A program made the translations under genes and the position numbers. A stretch of 64,000 nt of DNA from Microbacterium sp. AG1240 (lineage in GTDB: Bacteria; Actinomycetota; Actinomycetes; Actinomycetales; Microbacteriaceae), in assembly GCF_003635115.1 (NCBI RefSeq), contig NZ_RBXJ01000003.1, positions 259,324-323,323 on the forward strand, given 5' to 3'. This document shows, piece by piece, positions 24,280 through 32,048 of this stretch. The stretch's first letter is position 1. The number at the start of each line of letters is the position of its first letter. The notes below the pieces were generated by a model. It saw only the letters and a list, made by a program, of their open reading frames with translations. It was not told where the DNA came from and ran no database searches.

Positions 24280-25247
24280 GGATCGCCCGCTGGACCCACG
24301 CCGGCGCCGACGGTGAGGGCTTCGTCATCGGCGATCGCGTCGTGGACTTCCCTGACGCGCTGACCGTGGCCGACGTGCTCGCCCGAGGCCTCGCCGCGAC
24401 CGGCGAACTCTTCGAGGCGGTGGCGGATGCTGCCGGCACACCCCTGCGAGATGTGCGCCTGCGCGCGCCCCTCGCACCGGCATCCGTGCGCGATTTCGTC
24501 GCGTTCGAGGAGCACGTCGAGGGCGTGAGCGCGGGGGTGGAGGGCAAGAGCGACGTCGCCGACGAGTGGTACGAGGCGCCGACCTTCTACTTCACGAACC
24601 CCCACACGATCCTCGGCCCCGCAGACGACGTGTCGCCGCCGGTGACGGAACGGCTCGACTTCGAGCTGGAGGTCGCGGTGGTGGTGGGCGCCGCAGACTC
24701 CTCCGACGGCGCGAATCTGGCAGTGGACGCCGCATCCCGTCATATCTTCGGGTACACGATCATGAACGACTGGTCGGCGCGCGACCTGCAGGCCCGCGAG
24801 ATGAAGGTGCGGCTGGGTCCGTGCAAGGGGAAGGACTTCGGCACGACCCTCGGCCCGTGGATCGTCACGGCGGACGAGCTCGCGGGCTACGTCGACGCCG
24901 ACGGCTTCCTCGCCGTGCGTGCCGAGGTCTACGTCAACGGCTCGCTCATCGGAGAAGACCTCGTCTCGAACGCCGGGTGGACCTTCCCCGAGTTCGTCTC
25001 CTACGCCTCGCGCAACTCCCGTGTCGTGCCCGGTGACGTTCTCGGGTCGGGCACGGTCGGCAACGGCGGTTGCCTCGGCGAGCTCTGGGGACGCAACCAG
25101 GAGGTGACGCCGCCACCCCTGCGCACCGGCGACGAGGTGCGGATGGTCGTGGAGGGCATCGGCGAGATCACCGGACGGGTCGGCGAGGCGGTTGCCGCGC
25201 CGACCGTTCCGCCGGCGCGGAAGCGCTCGCGGGCGCGCCAGCGCTGA
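24276..25247 (+). CDS. FAH-family hydrolase (fumarylacetoacetase-like, second copy)
   Basis: A 323-residue protein more like classical fumarylacetoacetase. The metal sites are in RLDFELEVAVVVG and TIMNDWSARDLQAREM. The long signature KVRLGPCKGKDFGTTLGPW and GSGTVGNGGCLGELWG are hallmarks of enzymes that split a C-C bond in a diketo acid. It closes the aromatic operon, with an ATGA overlap to the preceding gene. Expected product is a small acid such as fumarate, pyruvate or similar. A basic tail (ARKRSRARQR) ends the protein. Confidence 0.9.
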   Translation: MRIARWTHAGADGEGFVIGDRVVDFPDALTVADVLARGLAATGELFEAVADAAGTPLRDVRLRAPLAPASVRDFVAFEEHVEGVSAGVEGKSDVADEWYEAPTFYFTNPHTILGPADDVSPPVTERLDFELEVAVVVGAADSSDGANLAVDAASRHIFGYTIMNDWSARDLQAREMKVRLGPCKGKDFGTTLGPWIVTADELAGYVDADGFLAVRAEVYVNGSLIGEDLVSNAGWTFPEFVSYASRNSRVVPGDVLGSGTVGNGGCLGELWGRNQEVTPPPLRTGDEVRMVVEGIGEITGRVGEAVAAPTVPPARKRSRARQR

Positions 25248-25256
25248 GTCGTCGGA

Positions 25257-25938
25257 TCAGCGCTCGCCGTTCGGGACGAGCAGCAGGGCGCGCAGCTCGT
25301 CGATCGTCTCGACGGCCGCCTGCGCGCCCTCCGACTCGTGCGGCCAGCTGAATCCCCAGCGCACGAAGATCACGGGCACCCCGTTCTCGAGACCGCCCTC
25401 GACGTCGTGGTGCCGGTCGCCGATGAGCACGGGGCGATCGGTGTCGACACCGGCGACCTCGAGGCGACGCAGCGCCTCGGCGACGATGTCGGATTTCGCG
25501 CTCAGCGTGCGCTCGTCGAGGCTCGCTCCCACCATCGCGGTGAACGCGGGCGAGAGCTCGAAGTGCTCCATGAGCCGTCACCTGGACTTCGGGCTTGGAG
25601 CTCGCCGTGGCCTGGGGAATGCCCGCCGCGGCGATGTCGTGGATGAGCTCGCCGACACCCGCGAAGAGCGTCGCGCTGGAGGTGTAGCCCTCGGCCTTGT
25701 TGAGCGAGCGGTAGTAGGTCACGGCCTCGGTGGACTGCTCGGGCGTCATGCCGACGTTCACCTGGAACGACTCGAACATGGGCGGGCCGATCCAGTGCGA
25801 CAGCTCGTCGCGGGTGGGCGGACGCCGGTCGAAGTGGGTCAGGGTGGCGGTCAGCCGTCGGAGGATGCCCTCGGACGCATCCACGATGGTGCCGTCGACA
25901 TCCCAGAGGATGCACGAGAAGGGGGAGCGTTCGGGCAT
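25257..25938 (-). pseudogene. HAD-family phosphatase, frameshifted
   Basis: Two frames together make one phosphoglycolate-phosphatase-like HAD protein. The upstream frame gives motif I WDVDGTIVD (Asp nucleophile), a cap, and motif II ATASSKPEVQVT. The downstream frame continues MEHFELSPAF and carries motif III/IV VLIGDRHHDVEGG. The break is at about 25572-25580. In relatives the segment reads VTR-[IL]-[LM]-EHF, so the local ACGGCTC most simply derives from ACGCGGCTC by loss of one CG. As read, the gene cannot make the full enzyme: the second half is out of frame. A sequencing error is the main alternative. The aromatic operon converges on it. Confidence 0.75.
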
Positions 25939-25965
25939 GACTCCCACGCTACCGGCCGCGGGAGG

Positions 25966-26661
25966 TCAGAAGAGGCGGGGGGCTCCGGAGTCGATGCCCT
26001 TCATCTCGTCGTAGTCGAGGGTGACGCAGCGGATGCCGCGGTCGGCGGCGAGCACGCGGGCCTGAGGCTTGATCTCCTGGGCGGCGAAGACGCCGGTCAC
26101 CGGAGCGAGTCCGGGGTCGCGTCCGAGGAGCTCGAGGTAGCGCGTGAGCTGCTCGACCCCGTCGATGTCGCCGCGTCGCTTGACCTCGACCGCGATGGTG
26201 CCTCCGGCCGCGTCGCGCAGGAGCAGGTCGACGGGCCCGATCGCCGTGGGGTACTCGCGGCGCACCAGGGTCAGGCCCTCGCCCATGATCGAGACCTGCT
26301 CCGAGAGCAGGCGCTGCAGATCGGCCTCGACGCCGTCCTTGATGAGGCCCGGATCGATGCCGAGCTCGTGGTTCGAGTCGTGGAGCACCTCGTGGATGCG
26401 CACGACCAGCGCGTCGCCCGACTTCGCGTGCGTCACCCGCCACTGCTGCACGACGCCGTCCTCGGCGGCCTCAGCATCCGGCACTTCCAGCGTGAGCGTG
26501 CACGGCGGACTCATCCAGTTCAGCGGCTTGTACGAGCCGCCGTCGGAGTGCACCAGAAGGCTCCCGTCGCCCTTGTGGACGAGCAGACGGGTGGCGAGGG
26601 GGAGATGCGCGTTGAGGCGGCCGGAGTAGTCGACCGAGCAGCGGGCGATGACGAGACGCAC
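25966..26661 (-). CDS. nucS: Mismatch-specific endonuclease NucS/EndoMS
   Basis: A 231-residue nuclease central to the non-canonical mismatch repair of actinobacteria, which lack MutS/MutL. It cuts both strands around mismatches. The N-terminal DNA-binding domain (1-110) includes WMSPP. The RecB-like nuclease domain has catalytic Asp145 (GPVDLL), Glu159 and Lys161 (VEVKRRG), then Gln171/Tyr175 (QLTRY). The C-terminus ends PRLF, consistent with the sliding-clamp-binding tail known in this family. Its location here next to a hydrolase and a membrane protein shows no operon partner. ATG 26661. Confidence 0.95.
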   Translation of the reverse strand: MRLVIARCSVDYSGRLNAHLPLATRLLVHKGDGSLLVHSDGGSYKPLNWMSPPCTLTLEVPDAEAAEDGVVQQWRVTHAKSGDALVVRIHEVLHDSNHELGIDPGLIKDGVEADLQRLLSEQVSIMGEGLTLVRREYPTAIGPVDLLLRDAAGGTIAVEVKRRGDIDGVEQLTRYLELLGRDPGLAPVTGVFAAQEIKPQARVLAADRGIRCVTLDYDEMKGIDSGAPRLF

Positions 26662-26828
26662 CCGACGAGCCTAGCCCGCCCGTGCGATGCGGCCGGGCGG
26701 GCGAGGCGGTGGGTGTTCGCCACACCTTCCGGCGAATGCCCCTACGAATCGATGGGGTCGTTCGCCGGAATGCGCCACATTTTGTGATCGGGAGAGGGAG
26801 GGGGCTCACGAGAGCCCGGATGCCGGGA

Positions 26829-27617
26829 TCAGCCCGCGAGCGACGACAGCGCGTCGAAGAGCCCGAGCTCGGTGGCGGCCGCCCGGAGCACGAGGAAGCC
26901 GACGATCCCCAGGATCCACGCGGTGTTCTCCGCCGCCGTGCGCTGCAGCCAGGCGGCGAGTCTGCGCAGCGGGGCGTCCACGATCCGCGCCGCGACGACC
27001 CGGAGGAGCAGCAGGACGAGCGCCGGGGCGATCATCACCGCGCAGTAGCCCGCGAGAGCGCCGACCTGCGCAGGGAAGGGCAGGGCCGCCTCCGCCAGCA
27101 TCGTCATCCCGACGATGTACGGGACCATCGTGGCCACCTCGACCACACCCGCGGCGACGGCCACCCCCATGATGGCCGTCCGCGGTGCGTTCTCGGAGAG
27201 CAGGCGCTCGCGCCAGCGGGCGAGCCTGCCGGGCGCCTCCTCCTCCCCGCCGCCCTCGTCGCCCGCGCCCCCGGGGGCGGCGGCGACCGTGCGCTCCACC
27301 CGTGAGCCGGTGGGCATGGCGATCGCCGTGACGAGGAGGGCTCCGCCGACCACGAGCCGCGTCACACGCCCCGGGGTGGAGGAGAGGACCTCGCCCGCGG
27401 CGTCCACGACGTTGACGAGACCCGTCAGGAAGAGCACGCCGACGATCAGGTAGAAGACCGCGATGGTGCCGAGGTACAGCAGCATCCTCCCGCCGCGCAC
27501 CCGCCCCGGCACCAGGAGGAAGAAAAGGGGGATGAGGAGCGTGCCGATGCTCAAGCCGTCGAGGAGGGCGAGCAGCGCGAGCGCGATCGGCAGCGGCACG
27601 CCGGGAAGGATGTCCAT
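26829..27617 (-). CDS. Sap/GAP-family multi-spanning membrane protein
   Basis: About 262 residues from ATG 27617 (MDILPGVPLP). Six or so hydrophobic helices are arranged as two groups separated by a charged loop rich in Gly/Glu (about residues 115-150). The opening LPIALALLALLDGLSIGTLLIPLFFLL and the second half AVAAGVVEVATMVPYIVGMTML are typical of the Sap (sulfolipid-1-addressing) or GAP family, related to LysE-type exporters. Such proteins are linked to export of lipids or small molecules in mycobacteria. Divergent from a two-component system, which may control it. Substrate unknown. Confidence 0.75.
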   Translation of the reverse strand: MDILPGVPLPIALALLALLDGLSIGTLLIPLFFLLVPGRVRGGRMLLYLGTIAVFYLIVGVLFLTGLVNVVDAAGEVLSSTPGRVTRLVVGGALLVTAIAMPTGSRVERTVAAAPGGAGDEGGGEEEAPGRLARWRERLLSENAPRTAIMGVAVAAGVVEVATMVPYIVGMTMLAEAALPFPAQVGALAGYCAVMIAPALVLLLLRVVAARIVDAPLRRLAAWLQRTAAENTAWILGIVGFLVLRAAATELGLFDALSSLAG

Positions 27618-27735
27618 CCCGCCAGCATCGATCCCGCCCGTTCCCCCGGCATCGGGCGGAAGGCGGAGACGATCTCCTTGGCGACTCCGACTTTCGAACG
27701 AGGCGCCCGAGGGGGCGCTGTGATTGCATGAAGCG

Positions 27736-28938
27736 ATGACGTCCGGAATCGTTGGCGTCCACCGTCGAGCGCTGCGGTGGACCACGAACCACCGCCGACC
27801 GGTCGACGCGGCGATCTACGCCCTGGTCGCCGGGGCTGCGGCGCTGCTCCAGCTCGCGGGGCTGTGGGAGTTCTTCTCGCTCCTCGCCGTCCCCGTCTCC
27901 CCCTGGTGGACGCTGGCGACAGCGCTCCCCGCGTGCGTCGTCGTCCTCGTGCGCGATCGGTTCCCCCTGGCCGCACTTCTGGCGGCGACGGCGATCCTGT
28001 TCGTCGATCTGCTCACGGTGGGCGGGCTCGTACCGCTCCTCGTCGTTCTCGACACCCTGTACGCGACGACCCGGGACGCATCCGCTCGCCGACGCCGCAT
28101 GATTCTCGTCGCGGTGGCCCTCTCGGTCGTGGTCGTCGCGGTCGCGGCACTGGCCGCGACGGGCGAGGTGCGCATCGCCGCCGTCATGGCCCTGCAGATG
28201 GGGGCCCTTCTCGGCACCACCTACTGGTACGGCACCGCTGTTGCGCAGTCGCGCGAGCTCGTCGCGCTGCACCGACAGCGCGCCGAGGATGCCGAGGCCC
28301 TTGCGGCGGGGGCGCGCCAGGCCGCGGTGCAGAGCGAACGCGAGGCGATGGCCCGCGAACTGCACGACCTGGTAGCCGGCCACGTCTCGGCCATGGCGAT
28401 CCGGGCCGAGGCGTCGTTGGCCTCGCCCGCCGATCCCGTGCGCGATCGCGCGGCTCTCCGGGCGGTGCGCGATTCGGGACTCGACGCGCACGAGGCGCTG
28501 CGCACCATGATCTCCGTGCTGCGCGCGCCGGGAACCGATATCGCCGCGCCCCGTCGGCGCGACGACCTGACGGGTCTCGTCGAGGCCGCCCGATCATCGG
28601 GGCTTCGCGTCACCGTGCACGACGACATCCGGGGGCCTCTCCCCGGCCCCGTCGACCAGGCCACCGCGAGGATCGTGCAGGAAGCGCTGGCGAACTGCCT
28701 CCGCCACGCCGCCGGGGCCGTCGTCGACGTGCATCTCACCGAGGACGACAGCGAGGTGAAGGTCCGCGTCGACTCGCACGGCGGCGCCACCCTCGGGCAC
28801 CCGGGTCTCGAGGGGAGCGGATGGGGTATCGAGCTCATCCGTGAGAGGGCGCGTGCTCTCGGCGGCGATCTGACGGCGGGGGAGGACGGTGAGGGATGGA
28901 CGGTGCGAGCGCGGCTGCCGAAGACGGCAGCGGTGTGA
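27736..28938 (+). CDS. NarL-type sensor histidine kinase
   Basis: About 400 residues from ATG 27736. The N-terminal membrane part has four or five helices (about 25-160). A HisKA_3 motif, EREAMARELHDLVAGHVSAMA, holds the phospho-acceptor His, followed by an ATPase domain with an N-box ALANCLRHAAG and GWGIELIRERA. The stop overlaps the GTG of the response regulator gene (GTGA), so the pair is coupled. It is divergent from the Sap-like membrane protein, a possible target. Signal unknown; few extracellular residues. Confidence 0.9.
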   Translation: MTSGIVGVHRRALRWTTNHRRPVDAAIYALVAGAAALLQLAGLWEFFSLLAVPVSPWWTLATALPACVVVLVRDRFPLAALLAATAILFVDLLTVGGLVPLLVVLDTLYATTRDASARRRRMILVAVALSVVVVAVAALAATGEVRIAAVMALQMGALLGTTYWYGTAVAQSRELVALHRQRAEDAEALAAGARQAAVQSEREAMARELHDLVAGHVSAMAIRAEASLASPADPVRDRAALRAVRDSGLDAHEALRTMISVLRAPGTDIAAPRRRDDLTGLVEAARSSGLRVTVHDDIRGPLPGPVDQATARIVQEALANCLRHAAGAVVDVHLTEDDSEVKVRVDSHGGATLGHPGLEGSGWGIELIRERARALGGDLTAGEDGEGWTVRARLPKTAAV

Positions 28939-29585
28939 GGGGCGACCGCGAACGGCGCGCCACGGTGCTGCTCGCCGACGATCACGGCGCCATCCGCGAG
29001 GGGCTTCGAATCATCCTCGAGTCGAACGGGTTCGAGGTGGTGGGCGAGGCCGCCGACGGCGAGGTGGCGGTGAGAAACGCCGCCGCCCTCCGACCCGACG
29101 TCGTGCTGATGGATCTGAGGATGCCGCGTACCGACGGCGTCTTGGCGACCGCCCGCATCGTCGCGGACGGCTCGAGCGATGTGCTCGTGCTCACGAGCTT
29201 CGACGAGGACGAGCTGGTCGCCGGCGCCCTCGAGGCGGGAGCGGTCGGTTTCCTGCTGAAGACGGCCGATGCGGCCACGCTCGTCGACGCGGTGGGCCGC
29301 GTCGCGCGAGGCGAAGGCGTTCTCGACCCCCGCGTGACGCGACGTGCCCTCGGGCTGATCGGCCGCGGCTCGGGCGAATCGGCCCCGGCACCTCCCGTGC
29401 GGGGGCTCACCGCGCGCGAGGCGGAGGTGCTCGACGCGATGCGCGACGGGTTCTCGAACGCCCAGATCGCGGAGCGCATGGCGATCACCGTGCCGACCGT
29501 GAAGAGCCACGTGTCGAGCGTTCTGTCGAAGCTCGGGGCACGCAGCCGCTCGCACGCCGTCGCGATCGCCCGCGGCGACGGATGA
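28935..29585 (+). CDS. NarL/LuxR-family response regulator
   Basis: 216 residues from GTG 28935. Receiver domain with Asp15/Asp16 and phospho-acceptor Asp60 (VVLMDLRMPRTDG), the Lys of FLLKTAD, and a LuxR helix-turn-helix LTAREAEVLDAMRDGFSNAQIAERM. An in-frame ATG 28896 lies inside the kinase gene; the GTG that overlaps the kinase stop is preferred because it gives a normal receiver N-terminus. Partner of the preceding kinase. Confidence 0.92.
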   Translation: MRGDRERRATVLLADDHGAIREGLRIILESNGFEVVGEAADGEVAVRNAAALRPDVVLMDLRMPRTDGVLATARIVADGSSDVLVLTSFDEDELVAGALEAGAVGFLLKTADAATLVDAVGRVARGEGVLDPRVTRRALGLIGRGSGESAPAPPVRGLTAREAEVLDAMRDGFSNAQIAERMAITVPTVKSHVSSVLSKLGARSRSHAVAIARGDG

Positions 29586-29593
29586 GCGGGCGG

Positions 29594-30823
29594 TCAGCTG
29601 TCGACGGGCTCGCGAGCTGCCGGGACGAGCGGGCGTGCGGCGCTCGAGAAGAGCCCGGATGCCACGATCAGCCCGACGACGATGAAGAGCGTCTCGAGCA
29701 GGCCGATGTGCTCGCTGATGAAGCCGAGGATCGGCGGACCGCAGAGGAACGCGACGTAGCCGATGGTCGCAGCCGCGCTCACACGTGCGGCGGCGTGGGC
29801 GGGGTCGTCGGCGGCGGCCGACATTCCGAGCGGGAAGCCGAGTGAGGCGCCCGCGCCCCACAGCGCCGCACCGACGAAGACGAGCGGCAGAGTGGGCGCG
29901 AGGATGAACAGCAGCAGGCCGGCGGCAGCGGTGAGAGCGAGGACGCGCAGCACCGTCACCCGACCGAATCGATCGACGAGCGGTCCGCCGAACACGCGGA
30001 ACACGGTCATCGCGATCGAGAAGACGGCGAGGCCGGCGGCGCCGAGCGCCTGGTCGGCGTCGTGCCCGTCGACGAGGGCGAGGGGCAGCCAGTCGTTCGC
30101 ACCGCCCTCGGCGAAGGCCATGCCGAGCATGACCACGCCCAGCGCGTAGGTGCGCGGCTCGCGCCACGCCGACATCGCGGTGTGGAGGCGCTCGCGCCAG
30201 CCCCGCGGAGCGCTCGCCGCCTGCTCGTCACCGGCGATCTCGCGCGCCGGCACGTTCGCGACGCTCAGGACGGCGATCACGACGATGAGAACGGCGATGA
30301 TGCTCGCGTGGACGACGACCGCGAGATCCATCGCCACGGCGGCGACGCCGAGCCCCGCACCGATCACGGTGCCGAAACTGAAGAACGCGTGGAAGAGGGG
30401 GAGGATCGTTCTTCCGGTCTGCTTCTCGATGGCCGCGCCCTCGACGTTCATCATGACGTCGACCGATCCGTTGCCGAAACCGAACAGGGCGAGCCCGAGG
30501 AGCACGACGGGATAGGAGTGCACGAGGTCGGTGCCGACGCCGATCACCGTGACGCCGACCGCGACGAGCAGCAGTCCTCCCAGCATCCCCCTCCTCGCGC
30601 CCAGACGCGCCAGCACGACGGGCGCGACGGAGAGGCCGAGGATCGAGGCGACGCCCATTCCCAGCAGCAGCAGACCGATCTGGATGTTGTCGACGCCGAG
30701 AGACTGCTTGATCGCGGGGACGCGGGATGCCCAGGTCGCGATGCTGAGTCCGCTCGCGAGGAAGATCGCGAAGATCGCCGTGCGCCAGCGCACGATCTGC
30801 GATCGCGAGAGGTTGGTGTCCAT
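29594..30823 (-). CDS. MFS transporter (YbjJ/FucP-like)
   Basis: A 409-residue MFS protein with 12 predicted helices. The start region RWRTAIFAIFLASGLSIATWASRVPAIK and the GFGNGSVDVMMNVEGAAIE segment resemble the YbjJ-like/fucose-permease branch rather than drug exporters. It is divergent from a LacI-family regulator, with a 12-bp palindrome in the 57-bp gap, so uptake of a sugar or nucleoside is plausible. ATG 30823 has no good ribosome site and may be on a leaderless transcript. It converges on the response regulator (8 bp). Confidence 0.83.
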   Translation of the reverse strand: MDTNLSRSQIVRWRTAIFAIFLASGLSIATWASRVPAIKQSLGVDNIQIGLLLLGMGVASILGLSVAPVVLARLGARRGMLGGLLLVAVGVTVIGVGTDLVHSYPVVLLGLALFGFGNGSVDVMMNVEGAAIEKQTGRTILPLFHAFFSFGTVIGAGLGVAAVAMDLAVVVHASIIAVLIVVIAVLSVANVPAREIAGDEQAASAPRGWRERLHTAMSAWREPRTYALGVVMLGMAFAEGGANDWLPLALVDGHDADQALGAAGLAVFSIAMTVFRVFGGPLVDRFGRVTVLRVLALTAAAGLLLFILAPTLPLVFVGAALWGAGASLGFPLGMSAAADDPAHAAARVSAAATIGYVAFLCGPPILGFISEHIGLLETLFIVVGLIVASGLFSSAARPLVPAAREPVDS

Positions 30824-30836
30824 TCGAGGAGCGTAC

Positions 30837-30848
30837 CGAATCGATTCG
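30837..30848. promoter_or_regulatory. LacI-type operator between MFS and lacI-like gene
   Basis: CGAATCGATTCG is a perfect 12-bp palindrome with the central CG step typical of LacI-family operators. It is located in the 57-bp gap between the divergent MFS and LacI genes, so it would control both. A partial TTCGATG follows. Confidence 0.6.
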
Positions 30849-30880
30849 ATGACTGTCACGCGCGCGGGTACGATCGGGGG

Positions 30881-31948
30881 ATGCGCGCGCGCCGAGCCAC
30901 CATCGCCGACGTCGCCCGTACCGCGGGCGTCTCACCATCGACGGCGTCGGTGGTCTTCAGCGGGCGGACGCCGGTGTCCGACGCCACCCGCCAGCGCGTG
31001 CTCGCCGCCGCCGCAGACCTCGGCTACACGGGCCCCGACCCCCGGGCGGCGTCTCTGCGCCGCGGCCGGTCGGGCATCGTGGGAGTGGTCTTCGACTCCC
31101 CGCTCAGCTCGGCATTCCTGGATCCGGTGACGACGCAGGTCATGGACGGGCTCACCGAGGGCGTCGCGGAGTTGGGCGCCGGGGTGCTGCTCCTGCGCGA
31201 CAACTCGAAGGATCCCGATCTCGCCGACGCGCAGCCGACGCTCATGACAGTGCCGATCGATGCCGCCGTCCTCATCGGATGCAGCACGATGATGCGCGAG
31301 TCGCTCGACGTGATGCGCGCACGCAACATCCCCGTGGTGGTGATCGAGGGCGACGCGGGCGAGGGCGTGCCCCAGATCCGTCTCGACAACCGCGAGGCCC
31401 AGCGGCAGGCGGCCAGCCACCTCGCCTCTCTCGGGCACCGTCGCGTGGCGATCGTGACCCTCCCGAGCGGCCTCGAACGCCCCGGACGATGGATGGGGCC
31501 GGCAGAGGAGGCGGGCATCAGCGTCGACGTCACCCGCGATCGACTGTCGGGAGCCCGCGACATCTACCCCGAGGCCCCCGCCTACGCCGCGGCGGCGAGC
31601 TCGATCGACGAGGGATTCGCGGCGGGGCGGGCGATCTTCGCCACACGCCCGTATCCGACCGCGGTCATCGCCCAGAGCGACCTCCTCGCTGCCGGCGTGA
31701 TCCGGGCCGTCGAAGAGGCCGGGCTCCGGGTGCCCGGCGACGTGAGCGTCACGGGTTTCGACGGCGTCGTCGTCGACGGCCTCGCCCCCTACGCGTTGAC
31801 GACGCTGATCCAGCCCTCGACCGAGAAGGGCCGGGCGGCCGGCGATGCCGTCGCGGCGATGCTCGAGGGTCGGGATGCCGCGTCGCTGCGGTTCACATGC
31901 GTGTTCCGCGAGGGCAATACGACCGCCCCCGTCGCGCCCGAGGCCTGA
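30881..31948 (+). CDS. LacI-family transcriptional repressor
   Basis: A 355-residue repressor from ATG 30881. The helix-turn-helix is at about 7-26 (TIADVARTAGVSPSTASVV), then a hinge helix region (PRAASLRRG), then a periplasmic-binding-like sensor domain (about 65-345). The long frame upstream is not native. It is divergent from an MFS transporter and shares a palindromic operator with it. Typical role is repression relieved by a sugar. It ends about 100 bp before the Mrp operon. Confidence 0.92.
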   Translation: MRARRATIADVARTAGVSPSTASVVFSGRTPVSDATRQRVLAAAADLGYTGPDPRAASLRRGRSGIVGVVFDSPLSSAFLDPVTTQVMDGLTEGVAELGAGVLLLRDNSKDPDLADAQPTLMTVPIDAAVLIGCSTMMRESLDVMRARNIPVVVIEGDAGEGVPQIRLDNREAQRQAASHLASLGHRRVAIVTLPSGLERPGRWMGPAEEAGISVDVTRDRLSGARDIYPEAPAYAAAASSIDEGFAAGRAIFATRPYPTAVIAQSDLLAAGVIRAVEEAGLRVPGDVSVTGFDGVVVDGLAPYALTTLIQPSTEKGRAAGDAVAAMLEGRDAASLRFTCVFREGNTTAPVAPEA

Positions 31949-32048
31949 CCGGCTCGATGGCTGGACACCGCATGCTGATGCGCCCGGTAGAATAGGTCAG
32001 ACACCCCGAGCGCCCGGGCAACCGCCCGTCGACCCCCGAGGAGGCCGC

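Noticed and set aside
25560..25590. HAD frameshift considered as programmed frameshifting
   Set aside because: No slippery heptamer or downstream stimulatory structure is evident; simple dinucleotide loss explains it.
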